A stretch of 64,000 bases of DNA from Baylisascaris procyonis. Lineage: Eukaryota > Nematoda > Chromadorea > Rhabditida > Ascarididae. The DNA is taken from assembly GCA_037389465.1 (NCBI GenBank), contig JAZARR010000247.1, positions 868,001-932,000 on the forward strand, read 5' to 3'. This document shows, piece after piece, positions 14,084 through 27,029 of this stretch. The translations under genes were made by a program, and so were the position numbers. The notes under the pieces were generated by a model. It saw nothing but the letters and a program-made list of their open reading frames with translations. It was not told the origin of the DNA and made no database searches. Positions within the stretch are counted from its first letter, which is position 1. Every line of letters begins with the position of its first letter.

Positions 14084-17000
14084 CAGAGGTGATTGTAGTC
14101 CTTTTTACCAGAGAAAACTTTTTGCAAGTTTTCTCATATTATGGCATTGAAAAAGAAATTTTTTTTCGTTCATATTTAGCAAAGCCATCATTACCAACTG
14201 TCGGACCATCAGTATCATCAATGCCCGGTCTATCGCATGCTGCTCAATATTCATCGGGGAATCTCTCATCACGATCAACGATCGACCCATTCGCTCCATT
14301 CAGCGACTATGATTTTGAATTCAATGAGAATACGTTTGATTCGACTTGGCAATTGCCCACTTCAAGTAAATCAGGTTTCATTTATAGCCAATTTTTGCCT
14401 TTTTTTTTTTGTTATCAGTGTATGGAATCGCTCTTTTTATCACATTATTAGTGGATGTAAAGATCTTCCATATTTTTTTTAAATTGGTCAATCGCTGTTT
14501 ACCTTTCCGTTAGAATGGTAGAATTAAAGCTGGGAATATGCTTTTTATGGTGCATTCATAGTTTATATGTTTGAGAATATATAAAGAGGGAAATATCTGC
14601 TCTAAATTTAAGGTTCATATAGGTTCATTTCTTGAATGGGGAGGGATCTCAACTTTGGGAAGAAATATTAAAGTCCGATGAAAAGTTTATGGAAGCTTTA
14701 AAAAGTTTAAATTTATGGAATTTTGGGATCGAGTTGTCTAACAATACTATTGTATGTCGAAATTCTGAAGGTAATAAAGATTGACTTATGCAACCGTTGC
14801 AAATGCAGGAATTGACATGGATTTGATTTCATTATCTGAGTGTTATTAATGCACCTCTTGCTTGTTCCTCAACGGGTAGATGAGGCCTGTTTAATCCTTC
14901 TCTCCTTTTCTTTGCTACAGAAATCATCTGTGTGTCGATTCTCTGCATATTGGTTTGCTCTAAAGGTTCGCATCTTCCCTTCCCCATACCCGTCGGGATT
15001 TAATATGTTGGAAAAAAGAGAAGTTCCATAATTAAGTTACTTATTATGCATATTCTTCTAAATGAGTCTTCTTATGTTTGCAAAATTATAGCTTATAGTT
15101 TAGTCCTTTTCGTTGATTTGAAGAGGCAATAATTGCAGATCGAAGTCAGTCCTCGCAACAGATTACATCGGGGACATCAGTATTTTATGACCAACCACCT
15201 TCATCAATAACTTATAATTCAACACCTTCAACGTCAGATACACGTAATCGATGCGGTAAGCGCATGTTTTTGATGTTTACTCATTATTTTATATATTTGT
15301 TTATTGCTATAACTTTATGAATATTTCGTGTTATTCGAAGATATCCAAATGAAAAAAAGGAAGAACTTTATGCAAATTGAAATGTTTCTAATTGAATTTT
15401 CGATGTTGAATTAATTCCTAATATATTCAATTCCAAATTCGTTTTATTATTATTTAAATTTTTTAAAATAGATATATAATTAGATTTTCTTTTCAAGCCA
15501 TTTAGCATTTCAGAGGGGAAAGAAAATGTGAAAGTCGAACAGCGCTCTCCATTAACAACTCGTCTCGTCCCAAATATCGCTGCATCATCTGGTATATATT
15601 TTGCATTGATCGAACTATTCCTATTTTATTTATTTATTTCAATCAACAGAGCATTCGTTACGAATAAATATCTCTTCATATCGCTTCCACTTGCCCTGTT
15701 CCAATGCCGTTCTGATCCACTTTGCTCCAGTAGTCTTTAGCTCGGCCCCCAATGCTTGCAGGTCGGTAACGTGAAGGTTAGGGCTTAGGCTCGTCTCCTG
15801 TCCACCGAATGCTGACGAGTCAGTCCATCGTTTTTCCCTTATAACGGTGGGAACCTGTTACGCCATCCTAATCTCGACCAGCTAATATTCGATGTTTATA
15901 GGAGCGTCGTTATTAGCTAGCATTGTTGAGTATTTTTTGAATTTGTTATTCACATTGGGTAGTGTTGGATATTGTTACAATATTGATGATTCGTTTAGTG
16001 GTGACATTCGAATTAAGATTTCGTTGTTTTTGCAAAGAATTGTGCTGATCGTAATAAAAAATTTAGGAAGTGCAGCTGAAAAGACGAGCACGGGATTGAC
16101 TCATAACGAACGTCCATCGACATCGACAGCATCTACAACTCCACCGCCTATTCCACCTCCTCCTGTTATACATCCACGACTTCCACCACAAGGGGATGGT
16201 CCGATAAAGAATTCAAAAATTGGTTCGTGGATTTCTTATTGGATAGGTTGCACTAGATAGTTCAGCAGATAAGGTTTCTATCATTTTGGAAAGAACATGA
16301 AACTCACTCCTCATCCACTTTCTTCTCTTAATATTGCTAGAGGATGGTTATTGGCTTTGAGGCTGTCAGTAAGTGGAGGGGATAAATTGTTGCTTCTCAA
16401 ATGAGATTGTTTAACGATTGTAGCTGGCACAAAGGTCTTACTAGATTTGGTAGTGCCATGATGCAAATTGTAGTTTAGCTTAGTAAAAGATATTTGAGAC
16501 AGTAATTTGAAAGTAAAAAGAGCGATTTTTTGATGCGTATGGCGTAAAATTTTTGGCTGTTATAATGGGATTTAATTCCTTCGTAGAATAAGGAAAAATT
16601 AGAAAATCTCAGCATTCTTTATAAAAATTTTCTTATGAAAATTGATTATTTGCTTAGAAATAAGTATTTCATGAGAGTTTGATTCTATTTCAATTCGGAC
16701 TTCACATTTAACAGACATTAGACTTGTTTTTTATTGTCGGGTACATTTTCTAGTTACGTTTTCAATTATGGAAGTGTGAAAAAGAGGTGAAAGGCAATGA
16801 TGTTAATAGGGATCTAGGATACCTGTGCAACGAGAAGCGTAAAAATATTCGCATTTTTTAGGAGCAATTGTGTGTAATTGTTGATTTTTCAGTGCAATAT
16901 GCCTCTTTACCACGGCCAATGCGATCGTCACCCGATTTGACGAATATGAATGGGTTTGTTTTTGGCAATTTATGTTTTTATTTCTTATTGTATAAGCCGA

Positions 17001-20000
17001 GGACTGCAATCGTTGATTGAAGAACGTTTGCGATGCGTTAAATGACTTTACTAGAATTGAGAGGAAGAATATTTTTGGGTCGAAATTCTATCATAGAATG
17101 CTTTTATTTGCGAAGAAATTTTGAAATGAAGAGCTAAGATATTCATATATTAAAAAAGAAACTCTCAAAAGAGCACTCAAGGTTGATTGAAGTGGTCATC
17201 AAATAGTATCGAAGGGATTGTTGAAGATTTCCTTCAAAATTTCCTCATTTGAAACCTCATTTTGATTCAGTTTTGCACTTTGCCATTTACAACGATTTTA
17301 TTAATACGATTGGAGAACACTCGCTTCATTTTTCTGTTGTTATTTTGCAACGATAAATGCCGGCTTTCAACCTAGCGCATATAGTTGTTGTTTTAGCGAA
17401 AGTTCAGGAAGGGCGCCTCCAGGCTCGACACCTCCTCCTATCCGAGCCTCATACTTCATCAATCAGGTATTTATGAATGTTTTCGGTCATACTTCTATGA
17501 ATCTTTTAGGGTAATTAAATATAAGCTAGTAGCCATTGCGAGATGATATTGATAGGCATATTGCTGTTGTGGACACAAGAATATGAATGTTGTCTTGTCG
17601 ATGGGAGCAGTCATTTCTTTCTTACCGTATTTTCATTACTTAGAATTAATGGCTTCTTTATTTGCTATTGCGACAAGTCGATGTTTATCCAGAAACCCCT
17701 AAGGTAGACTCTTTTTGACCTCTCTTTAAAGACGGGATTTGCGATCGAAGGCCAAGTGTGAGAGTTAGTCTAAGCAACACTTTTAGCGAACTGCGTCTCA
17801 TTGATAGCAGTGTTATTTCAATTGCACCGTCTTATTTTCTGCTAGCCGTGCATTCTGACTATACGAATCGAGGAGTACCTGTTGTTGAACCAGCTCAGCT
17901 AATTAAAGGTGTGATTATTGCACAAATTGGTAGTTAAGAATACAGAAAAGGAGAACAAGACCTTATGAATATAAGCGTAAACTGATGTTTCATTTTTCAT
18001 ACTGTAAGCCTATCGAAATGAGAGTGGCTGCTGATTTATTAAAATTGCTCTCTCTAGATGCATTAGGAAGCAAACGTTTCGAAGGTGGATAAATATCGTC
18101 AGAACATATGATTAACCTGGTGCACTCAGTAATTTAATCCAACTTATTTCAATAGTGCTTTGCTCTCGAAGCACCTTTATCTTTTATCTCTCTGTCTTTT
18201 GTCTACCGAAATATTGGCCTTTCGATTACAGTGCCTTTCTCTACCTTTCCATCCGAAAATTCATATTAGTCAATATTTAGATGCGTGCTAAGTGTAAAAT
18301 GTAGAAATGTAGAGCAGGTTCGAGCGTGTTCACGTATCCAAAATTTCCGTGCATCTGTGCAAATTGTGCGTCAATGTTTGTTGATCCCGAGATAGCGTTG
18401 CCGTCGTCTCTCAGTGCCTCTATGCCCTCTATGATTTGATTTCTTTCGTTGTATTTACTTTGGTGATTCATAAGTTGGGCTGTTACTGAACTAGCATTAT
18501 TCTGTGCGTTGTAGTTTCCTATCTCATTTTCTATAAGAGCAGCGGTGTAGCATTTTCGTTTTACAGTTATTTGATATTTAATTCATAGAATATAACTTAA
18601 ATTTTCTGAGTTTGTATTCCTGGATACTGAAGTGCCTAAGTATTATTAATAACTCTAATTGCAGTATAAAGTTTTGTTAATAAAGATGAGTAGTTGATTA
18701 CTTTTTGGTTTTATAATGGATTGTAATTTTTTAGTTTATTTATTACTCACTTCCTACTTATTTGTTTGCATGAGTTACTGTACTTTTCTTGCTACTATTA
18801 CTGTACTTTGCTAAAATGGACTGTAAATGGATAAATTACTGCAACCGAATCACTTAAAATTATTTAGTATTTACTTTGAAATGTAGTTATTCGGCGGAAT
18901 TGTTTGCACTGTTTGAATCGAATAGAGTACTTTACTGAGCAGCTAGTTTGGATTTTCGCTGATTTCATTGATTGCTTTGTTGCAACAATCTCATCAAAAA
19001 ATTGCTAATAAAGTACAAACGTACTGAATGGGAAATTGTTGGGAGAAATTATTAGTTTTTTTTTTTAATGATAAGATGATTTCATAAAATCTTGACTAGT
19101 TGAGTTATTAAGTTTTTTTTTTTAATCTTGCATATTTCAATTCCTTCTTTTAAGTTTATAAGAGGATTTCACGTTAGAAGGCTGTGAATTTCAGTTGATG
19201 AATTTTCAATGCTTGCGAGGAATGAATTTTAACCCCTGGTTTCCCTGAATTCTATTTTCTTTATAATTACGAAAAATTTTATAATGATTCTTGGTGCATA
19301 TATTTGTTTTGATGCTGCGTTGTCCACTCTAGATGACGCTCATTACGAATATTTTATAGCATTCCGTTTCGGCATCGGCTTTTTCTACTCCGCTTGGTAA
19401 TATCGATGAACCACCAGCATCTTTATCGGCTAATACTTCGACCACTACCGATAGTTTGAATAAAGTGAATTCAGGTGTCTCGTTAATGCATCACAACACT
19501 CCAGCTGTCACGGGGACAGGTAAAGATTTTTGTTGTTTTTTCACAAGTGGGGATTAAATTGTGATCGTTACCGTCAAATATATTTTCGACAGTCATCGAT
19601 ACATCTAACAAGTCGTTCATTTTATTGATTACCGATTATGTGAATGGAAATTCAGAAATTATTGGCACAAAATCTGAGATTTGTAGCTTGTAGCATATGT
19701 GGCAATGCCTGAATTGTTTTTATATGGGATAGAGGGTGGGCAGGAGGGGAATTTGCGTTTATTAAAGTCACCAATATTATTATTGAATTACCTCTGTGAG
19801 AGATTACAAATGGCGAAAATTGAACGAGGTTATTGAAATTAATTAAATGCTATCTAGTTTGCTGAAATGGAGCTAAATTTTTTTTATTTATTTAGTTAAT
19901 ATCGAAGGAAAGTTTTTTCAAAACTTCATAGTCGATTTTATTAAATGTTTGTTATATTGTAGATTTTTAAAAATTGAGGGAGTGAAAATTATTTTTTATT

Positions 20001-23000
20001 GTTTTCATTATATTTAAGTGCTTATGCCTTCATTCTACGAAAATTTATCGTTCCTTATTTAAAGGAGCGAATGCAAGAAGTGGCAGCAATTTCCGAGCTA
20101 CATCTTATTTGGCTGCAACTGCACGTGAAGTACATGCTGCTAAATCGAGATCAGTTGTGATGGAGAGTGGTGGCCAACAAACGCAACAATCTCATTCATC
20201 AAACAAACCCAATGTGATGGTGAATCCGGTTACATCGAATGGTGAAGCCATTGTGTACAGAGTAAGTTTGCTCCGATTTTCTTAACTTTGGTGCAGAATG
20301 CGAAGGTGAACATGACATCGTGAAGTTAAAGGTCACGGCTTTATATGGTCATGCCTTCTGAAACTATTATTACGATTGAGAGATGGACGGGGGAGAGGAC
20401 TGAAAACACTTTCCTATTATTTATTGCCTATTGGTTTATTTATTTATTTATTTTCGCTTACGATTCTTAGAGAACTCTTTCGGCATGAATCGGCTGTGAC
20501 AAAATGAGGTGATAATGAAGGTTTGGGGAGGTTACTAGTGCTCTTATTTTCTTTCGAAAAGATATGGAGGGAATGGTAACGACTCCGGCTGAATTTGCAT
20601 TGGTTCTCTTTGGTATTATGCGACGGAATGAGGTCTTCCAACAGTTTTATTTGTTTCGGTTTAAGCGTAAATATTTATATTTAGGAAACAGTTTTCGGTG
20701 TAAAACCGCGAACACAGAACACAGAGGCGGCCGCCCGACATTTACCGTCTAATTCGCAGCATGATGCAAACAGTACGTCCGGCCAAGCGAGCGCATCCTC
20801 ATCCGCAGTTGGCAACATTAGTGGAGAAGTTAACGCGCTTGGTGGATCGATTTCTGATGGACCTGATCCATTCGAGGTAAATCCTGAAGTGGTTATGCAA
20901 TATATAAAGATTATCTAGTTGGAGGGATTAAATTAAATATTAATAAAATTAGGATATCAGTGATAAGGGAGGATTTAGTATGTATTTGAAGCTGGAGGAT
21001 TCATTATATATTAGCTACAAGATATTGCTCAAATTTATCGTTCCATCTTATGGAAAGGTTCCCCATTGTTCAGTGTGAATATTTAAGTAATATTTTCGGG
21101 TGTTTAATAATCTTCTTTTATCTCTTTATCAGTCTTACGTTCTTCAAAAGACTTTCTTCATAATTGTTTGTGTTTAGTAGTTCTTATTTGTGCTTTCGTG
21201 CGATTCGATTTCATTAAGTAGTTTCGTAGGTCTCTCTGATTGAATATTTAACACACAAATACATAGGAGAGATTCTTGATGGAGTATATATGAATGGGTA
21301 ACAAGAGTAAAGTCTTGCAGTAGCAATATGAATACGGGATTTGCAAGGTATAGGTTTAGTTACCAAATTGAAGTTTTTCTCTCGATCTTTTTTTTTTGGT
21401 TGTTTGATCGTATTTCTATGAAATTGCCATCTCGGACATATTGTTATAATATTTCCTTTTCGAAAGTTAGAGGTGATGTCAATTTATGTTAGCTTACTTT
21501 ATAAATTTCTTTCTCGCTTAAGAATGAATTTCGTTGTAATAAAATTGAACAATCCATTCAGTTGTTGGTGCTAGTCTTTTTTAAAAAGATTTCAAAGATT
21601 TGCTAGTTAAGGTTTCAAAGATTTGCTAGTCAAGGTTTCAAAGATTTGCTAGTTTTAGTAAAATAGATGTAAAGGCTAAGAAAAGTAAGACCATTGAGGT
21701 TTGTTGAATAATGAATAAGTTCAATGAAATGTGTAGTTAAGAATATTCTCTCTCCTCTTCAATTGTGCCATTTTCGATGAAATTTGTGCCATTTTCAGTT
21801 TTATGCACAGAAAATTATCACCTGTAACTTGTAACTTGTCTTATCTCATTCTCTCAACAATATGAAAATGCTGCATTTGTATGAATTATGATCTAATCTC
21901 ATGCTTCCATATATTATTTACTTTCTAAGTGAGTTTATTTAAAGAGCTTGCTGTTCGGATAATATTTTATATAATCATCAATAAAATTAATATATTGCAG
22001 GTTTTATATCAGTAAAAAAAATTCATCTATGGAAATAAACTTTTAAAAAACTCTTTTATGTCAGGAGTAATTTTTTTTTGTATATTAGGTTTCATCATCA
22101 GTGAAACGTATCGCCAATCGCAATCGTTATAGTCAAGTGTTCACCGAAAATGCGAAACCGATCGATGTAAGTTATATTAGAATGTTTTTGCTATTTGTTC
22201 TAGTATTTACATGAGGAACTTAAATGGTCCAACACTAAATGCGAATTCGGTCCTTTATCCTTTCCACTCTCATCCCTTCTCCTTCCATTTTATCTCACTA
22301 TTCCCCTCTCTCTTCCCCATTTCCACTAGGCCAGTTATTTCTTTTCTTTTGATATCTTGACGGCACGTTAGTTGAGTATGATTTTCAACGTGAAACTGCT
22401 CGATAGTAATGGCTTATCGATAAAGCAGGTTTTTGTAGCTTTTTTTTAATGGGATTTCTACCTTCATTTTATTCTCTCAGAAGGAGTTTTATATGGCTTA
22501 TTTAACGATATGAAGAAGACATAAGATATGGCTATTATGAATAGTAATGAAACGTGCGATTAAAATATCTTCAGACGACGTTTTCTGGTGGATCACAGTG
22601 TACAGTTGGAGTTCCATCGATTGTTGTCGCCGATTCAAAACAACCACCAACTACTCATGGACCAAAATCGGCGACGGATATCTCTACGAATGCAGCATTA
22701 CTTCCACCATCGTCATCGCCTTTATTATTGGGACAGAGTGCAGCGGCTACTGCTAAAACCACTTCTGTGGTTAGTGATTTTATTTGTGTGAATGAACTCA
22801 GAAACGGTGACCACGTTGTTGCTTTTAAGTTAAGGCTTCATAAAGCTGAAATAGCAAGACGTTTTTAATACTTTCAGTGGATTGGCACTGATATCGAGTA
22901 AATTAAGAGAGATTTTAGTTCGGAAGGAAATTTGCCCCCCCCCCCCCATTCAGTATCCTTTCTAAATAATAAGATTACGACTTCCGAGGACTGCTATATT

Positions 23001-26000
23001 TTGGGGGGAAAATTATAAATGGTGAGGGAAATGGAGGTTTATAAAAGTTGGAGCTTTCAAAAATGGATGTATATTGAAGGGAAAGTTGTGAAAGAGGTAA
23101 ATTCTAGGGCGTATTCATTTATTATTTGCAGTGCTATGGGAATAAGATTGGATATTTTTTAATTGGCTTTTCTTCCATTTATGGAAATATGGTAATAATA
23201 GTGTGTTGGGATTGGTTTTCAACAGATTAACTAGGACAAGTTCAATTCTCTGCAACATTTAGTGGTCACTTGTGTCCACTGACAGGTCATTGAAGAAGCA
23301 ACTTCAAGCGTAACATGAGTTGATGCATTTGTATTTCGAATCTGTGCTCATAAGTGGGTTTATTATTTCCTTCTTTTATCTGCAGATTTAAAAGTGACGT
23401 TATCTTTGCAATGCTGCAATTATGATTGATAGAGAGGGCTTGGTACTCATTGGATTTAGCAGCAAAAAACTCGCCTATGACCTTTGAATTATCGTGAATC
23501 GATGCGCCTATTTGTAGCAATTATCTCATACCCCTCCCCCCTTTTCATCTATCAGAAATGAATTATACTGCGAAGATATATTACGGTTCTATATATCTCG
23601 TGGCTGAGGTTAAAAAAACAAAAAAAAAAGTTCATTTGAAGCCATCTGGCACTTAGCAACTTGAATATATCGTTCATTTGCAGATGTCACAGGCGACGAT
23701 TGCTAGCACTGAGCCAATCTATGCGCGACCCAGATTAGCAGCAAACTCGGCACCACCTGCACAACGGCAGCAACACTCAGCTCAGTATGCACAATCAGCT
23801 TCCACGAATCCCCCATCTGCATCCGGTCTCGTCCAGCAGCCAAAATTTGGGAACGTTATGGAAGGGCAGCAAATGGCGAATCACATGTTCTATCTACCAC
23901 AGCAAAGGAATCTAACTCATCGAGTAAGTGATTGCATATCCTGTTATGACAGAATGCATGTGGCTGTAAAACATAGAAATATACATTCATGAACTTGTGT
24001 TTTATTATCAAAGTAATGGTTTTGTATAGATATGATTTTACGTTATAAGGCAATGAAACACAGCAAGTGGTCATACTGGAAGGATTATTCAACTGAAATT
24101 TTCTGCCGAACAATAAGGATATTAGATATTCGGCTCCATAGGACTGGAGCTTCTAATGAGAGGAGGAAATCTTCCTGTAATGTTTGGATTTTTTCTTGTT
24201 TAGCAACTTTGATTTTTGCATACAAGTCCATGCATCCTATGAAATAAACTTTATTATGGAGAAGGACAAATAACTGCACAATATGAGTTGAAATTTTTTG
24301 TCGTTTACAAAAGAAATATGTTTATCTGCGGTCAATGGATAGCACTGAGCGATTAAAATATTCGAGAGCTATGCAGATATTTACCAGTGAAGCTCAATTG
24401 ATGTAAAAGTGTATTAAGGATTCCACACCAATAATGGAAGGTTACGCACGAATGGGTATCGATACAACTTTCCCATCAACATCAACAACTCCCTATGCAA
24501 CATTCGGATCCACAACGGGTTCTTCATTCGGGCAAACGCCTTACTCTTGGCAATTAGGCCATCCATTGGCAAGTATCGCAACGAGAGGAACTGATGTTGC
24601 AGCGATGAATCGACCGGCATTCCTCTATGACGCAAATTGTAAGTCTTTTTTTCCAATTCGAAGAAGTATTTTAGAAGTTAGTTTGGACTTAAGTGCATAG
24701 GAACACGTGAATCGTCCTAGCGAGCGATTTTCTTATATTTGCATTTGCATCTTGTCCCTCTCATAATCCTGCTGAAAGCTTTTCGCGTTTATAACGACGA
24801 CTATTGATGAAGAAAGAATTTGATTAATATTATACAAGGATGCTGTTTTTATTTTATTTTTCATGGTCTAAAATTAGAACAACGCTCACTATTGTTATTA
24901 TGTAACTCATTATTACTTTAATAGCTTTTGTTATTATTGTCTTCTATAATGCAAGGTGTTGGATGAACTCGTTTATTAGAAATTATCTTACTGATTGTTG
25001 AGGATCGATTAATTGTTTTTCATCATAAAAAAATCGGTTGAAGACTTTGGCAGATTTATTTGATATGGGAAATTGCGAACGCATTGAAGTAAAATGATGA
25101 ATTGTATACTTCTTTCATTCGTTAGCACATTTTTTTTTATTTCTATGTTTTATTTTATTGGTGTGACATCATGAGGATATCTGGAAGTTCAAGGTTCAGG
25201 TTGGAGTTCGACTTTATGATTGTTAGAAGTGAGTTTCGAGAAATGAATAATGACACAGTAATGTACAAAGATTATTTTTTATGACCCAACAGTTGATATT
25301 TAAATGAAGTATAAGTCGAGTTTAGTGAGTAACTCGTTACGTTCAACGCCTGGCACTTCTCTTACAACAATGAATCCATCGATGAATATTCTACAACCAA
25401 CGCGTCTTTCTTCTTCCTCTCAGAGAACATCTTCGGTTTGTTTAAGTTTATGTTCAAGTTGTGTTAAACGTATGGGTATAACACGTATGTGTTAAACGTA
25501 TAGCAGGCGTTGTGCTAAACGTCTGTTATAGATATCAGTAGGATAATGGCTCGTTGGTTATATCAATGGCATTTTCGATGGCCTTGAACGTTCTCTTTTT
25601 TTGTTCGCCTTATTAGTTAAAAACAGGCGTTCGGTGAAGACATTTCTTATTTCCCATTTTTATTTATGTAACGCAGTATTGTGTTATACATAACACCTCT
25701 AATGGTTCAATTGAAGTATTTATGAATTCGTCATCTTCTTAAATGAGGACGTGTTATTTGAAAATTGGACTCATAAGTTTCTCTATAACTAATTTACAGT
25801 TATTTTAGGTGTGCAGTAAGAATTTAAGGTGTAACACACTTTGTTCGACGAAAAAGGTGGAATGGAAGTTGAGCACTAGTTAGTGATTTCGAGAAGTTAC
25901 TGTGGTTTTCTCCCGTCATTGGGATTTTCTGAGAAAAGGGCCCCACTCAGATAGGGACTCATTTCATTATGCGTTCCTAGGCTTTTTGGCCGAGGGGTTG

Positions 26001-27029
26001 GGAGGGGAAAGGGAGGAATGAGGAGGATTGCATGAAATTGCTTGCCATGATGTAGCAATTAAAATAGCAAGTAGTACCTGCCTGACTAGGAATTGTCACC
26101 AAGCCTTGATAGTCTGAAAGTCTCGTTGGCCGTAAAATGTATGGCGTTAGAAAAATGGAGTGTTTTATAGTGATATTGCGCCTTAGCTATATTTAGATTA
26201 GCTTTCAGGTAAATGAAGAAATACTGGGATTATTCGATCCATTATCTTCGACGAACACAAGTCCTTCTGGAGTGATCGTTCGTTCGACATCTCCAACTAA
26301 AACTACACCGGTGGATCCTGTTGATGCGGTTCTTAAGGACGCTGTTTTTGCGGGGTGAGTGTTTTATTTCATATATTTTGCCATTATTTGAAGTACCGAG
26401 AGTAGAGAAGAGGCTTATAAAACCTTCTGCCCTACCTATTATCCACCGTGAAAAAAATTTCGGAGTTTGTTAAGTGTAGACTTCTTCCTTCTATGTTTTG
26501 AACATTGCCAGGGTGGTCTTGTTCCTTGCCCATTATTAAAATTTCCCGTAAGTAGTTTTTCATAAGAGATTCCAAGGATATTCCCCACTCCGTTCCCTCT
26601 CTCTCAGTCCCTCTGCATAGGCTCTTAGGTTGACGAGTCCTTATGTCTATTCATAGACCAAAGTTACACCATGGTTGCTTGTATTTGTGAGCGTTGTTGA
26701 GTTCGTATGTAAAATATCTAGCTCAAGTTCAGTAACGCTCTAAATATCAGTTGTTTTCAATATGCAACAATGGACCAACGTATGTGAACACTTATAGAAT
26801 GTATGGTGAGCTTGCTGTAACAAATAGAAATGCTAAAAAATATTGTAGACGTCGGAAGTGCGCGGCGATGCTTCAACGATGTAATAACGATGTGGCACGA
26901 GCTGTACGCGAATTGAAAACCGATGAATTACTCGCTATGGGAATCGCCAAAGATCGAGCTCAAGCTCTCTCAGCTCTCGAGGATTGTAGATGGGATCTTA
27001 ATGCGGCCGCTGCTGCTCTACTCGCGTGA
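5752..27029 (+). CDS. sid-3: ACK/TNK2-family non-receptor tyrosine kinase, SID-3-like, 28 exons
   Basis: Cytoplasmic Cdc42-linked tyrosine kinase. Exons: 5752-5895, 6711-6923, 7399-7623, 8235-8342, 8802-8882, 9536-9630, 10238-10364, 10909-11052, 11559-11659, 12220-12392, 12752-12875, 13412-13536, 14180-14374, 15139-15255, 15514-15591, 16067-16222, 16893-16953, 17397-17466, 19360-19519, 20065-20261, 20685-20876, 22089-22166, 22575-22769, 23684-23923, 24419-24638, 25326-25435, 26209-26354, 26849-27029. All phases join, giving 1351 residues. Seen: SAM-like N-terminus (about 1-100); kinase about 120-379 with GEGSFAVV loop, Lys152, HRDLAARN (Asp244), DFG (Asp263), activation-loop Tyr277 and KKVPFAWCPPES; SH3 about 385-441; CRIB about 464-505 ([20 protein letters not shown]); proline run PPPIPPPP near 715; DPF motifs near 592 and 959; UBA at the C-terminus. 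Odd points: the third glycine-loop Gly is Ala, and APE reads PPE. The start matches human ACK domain order, and an acceptor AG at 5741-5742 suggests trans-splicing. C. elegans also has the ACK-related ARK-1; CRIB plus UBA favours SID-3. Extra or alternative exons in the 1.9-kb intron are possible. Confidence 0.93.
6275..6286. repeat. Poly(C) run in intron 1 of the kinase gene
   Basis: Twelve consecutive C bases stand in otherwise AT-rich intron sequence. Similar homopolymers occur at 11988-12000 (G) and 22935-22947 (C), all in introns of the same gene. They are prone to length error and carry no obvious function. Confidence 0.8.
7685..7746. repeat. TTTA/TTTTA microsatellite
   Basis: Just inside the intron after kinase exon 3, TTTA units change to TTTTA units over about 60 bases. 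The open frame that runs through it is an artefact of the repeat. Confidence 0.85.
8030..8060. repeat. (AG)/(AGG)n microsatellite
   Basis: A short AG run passes into AGG trinucleotides within the intron upstream of kinase exon 4. Confidence 0.85.
13130..13209. repeat. (AT)n microsatellite, about 80 bp
   Basis: An almost pure AT dinucleotide array lies in the intron between kinase exons 11 and 12. The Ile-Tyr repeat read through it is not protein coding. The array is self-complementary and can form a cruciform or hairpin. Confidence 0.95.
14018..14081. repeat. (AT)n microsatellite, about 64 bp
   Basis: A second long AT array, in the next intron of the kinase gene, roughly 100 bases before exon 13. 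Confidence 0.95.
15700..15890 (-). repeat. Possible dispersed repeat copy in a kinase intron
   Basis: This block is clearly more GC-rich than the surrounding intron. Read on the minus strand it contains GATTAGGATGG followed by CCGTTATAAGGG, which resembles GATTAGGATGG followed by CGGTGATAAGGGG near 29500 on the plus strand. It also holds a GGCTCGTC/GACGAGTC inverted pair. I infer two diverged copies of one repeat family. The similarity is short and judged by eye. Confidence 0.35.
17719..17934 (+). other. Coding-like open frame in the 1.9-kb kinase intron
   Basis: Seventy-two codons stay open here without an ATG, and the block is richer in G+C than the flanking intron. The translation has a balanced composition, for example [20 protein letters not shown]. 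An acceptor at 17799-17804 (TTTTAG before CGAACTG) would join in frame to kinase exon 17, and a weak donor after 17910 would join in frame to exon 19. That would make it an alternative to exon 18. The donor is poor and no phase-0 acceptor exists, so I do not include it in the gene model. Chance or an old insertion are the alternatives. Confidence 0.25.
18277..18582 (-). CDS. Antisense open frame nested in a kinase intron, unrecognised
   Basis: On the minus strand a frame stays open from 18582 to its stop at 18277, about 101 codons. The first ATG is at 18471, giving 64 residues. Composition is unlike the chance ORFs nearby: hydrophilic and mixed, with stretches such as [19 protein letters not shown] and [16 protein letters not shown]. 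It lies inside the 1.9-kb intron between kinase exons 18 and 19, in a block of raised GC. I recognise no domain and see no clear partner exon. It could be a small nested gene, one exon of a larger one, or a relic. Confidence 0.3.
   Translation of the reverse strand: MKYQITVKRKCYTAALIENEIGNYNAQNNASSVTAQLMNHQSKYNERNQIIEGIEALRDDGNAISGSTNIDAQFAQMHGNFGYVNTLEPALHFYILHLARI
21590..21656. repeat. Tandem repeat, 23 bp x 3
   Basis: The unit TTTCAAAGATTTGCTAGTTA plus AGG occurs three times with one or two changes, within the intron before kinase exon 22. Confidence 0.85.

Noticed and set aside
15800..15840. CTGACGAG resembling the hammerhead ribozyme core
   Set aside because: No GAAA box or matching stems follow at the required spacing.
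22547..22756. Additional overlapping + frames beside kinase exon 23
   Set aside because: Shadows of the real exon frame, whose phase is fixed by both neighbours.
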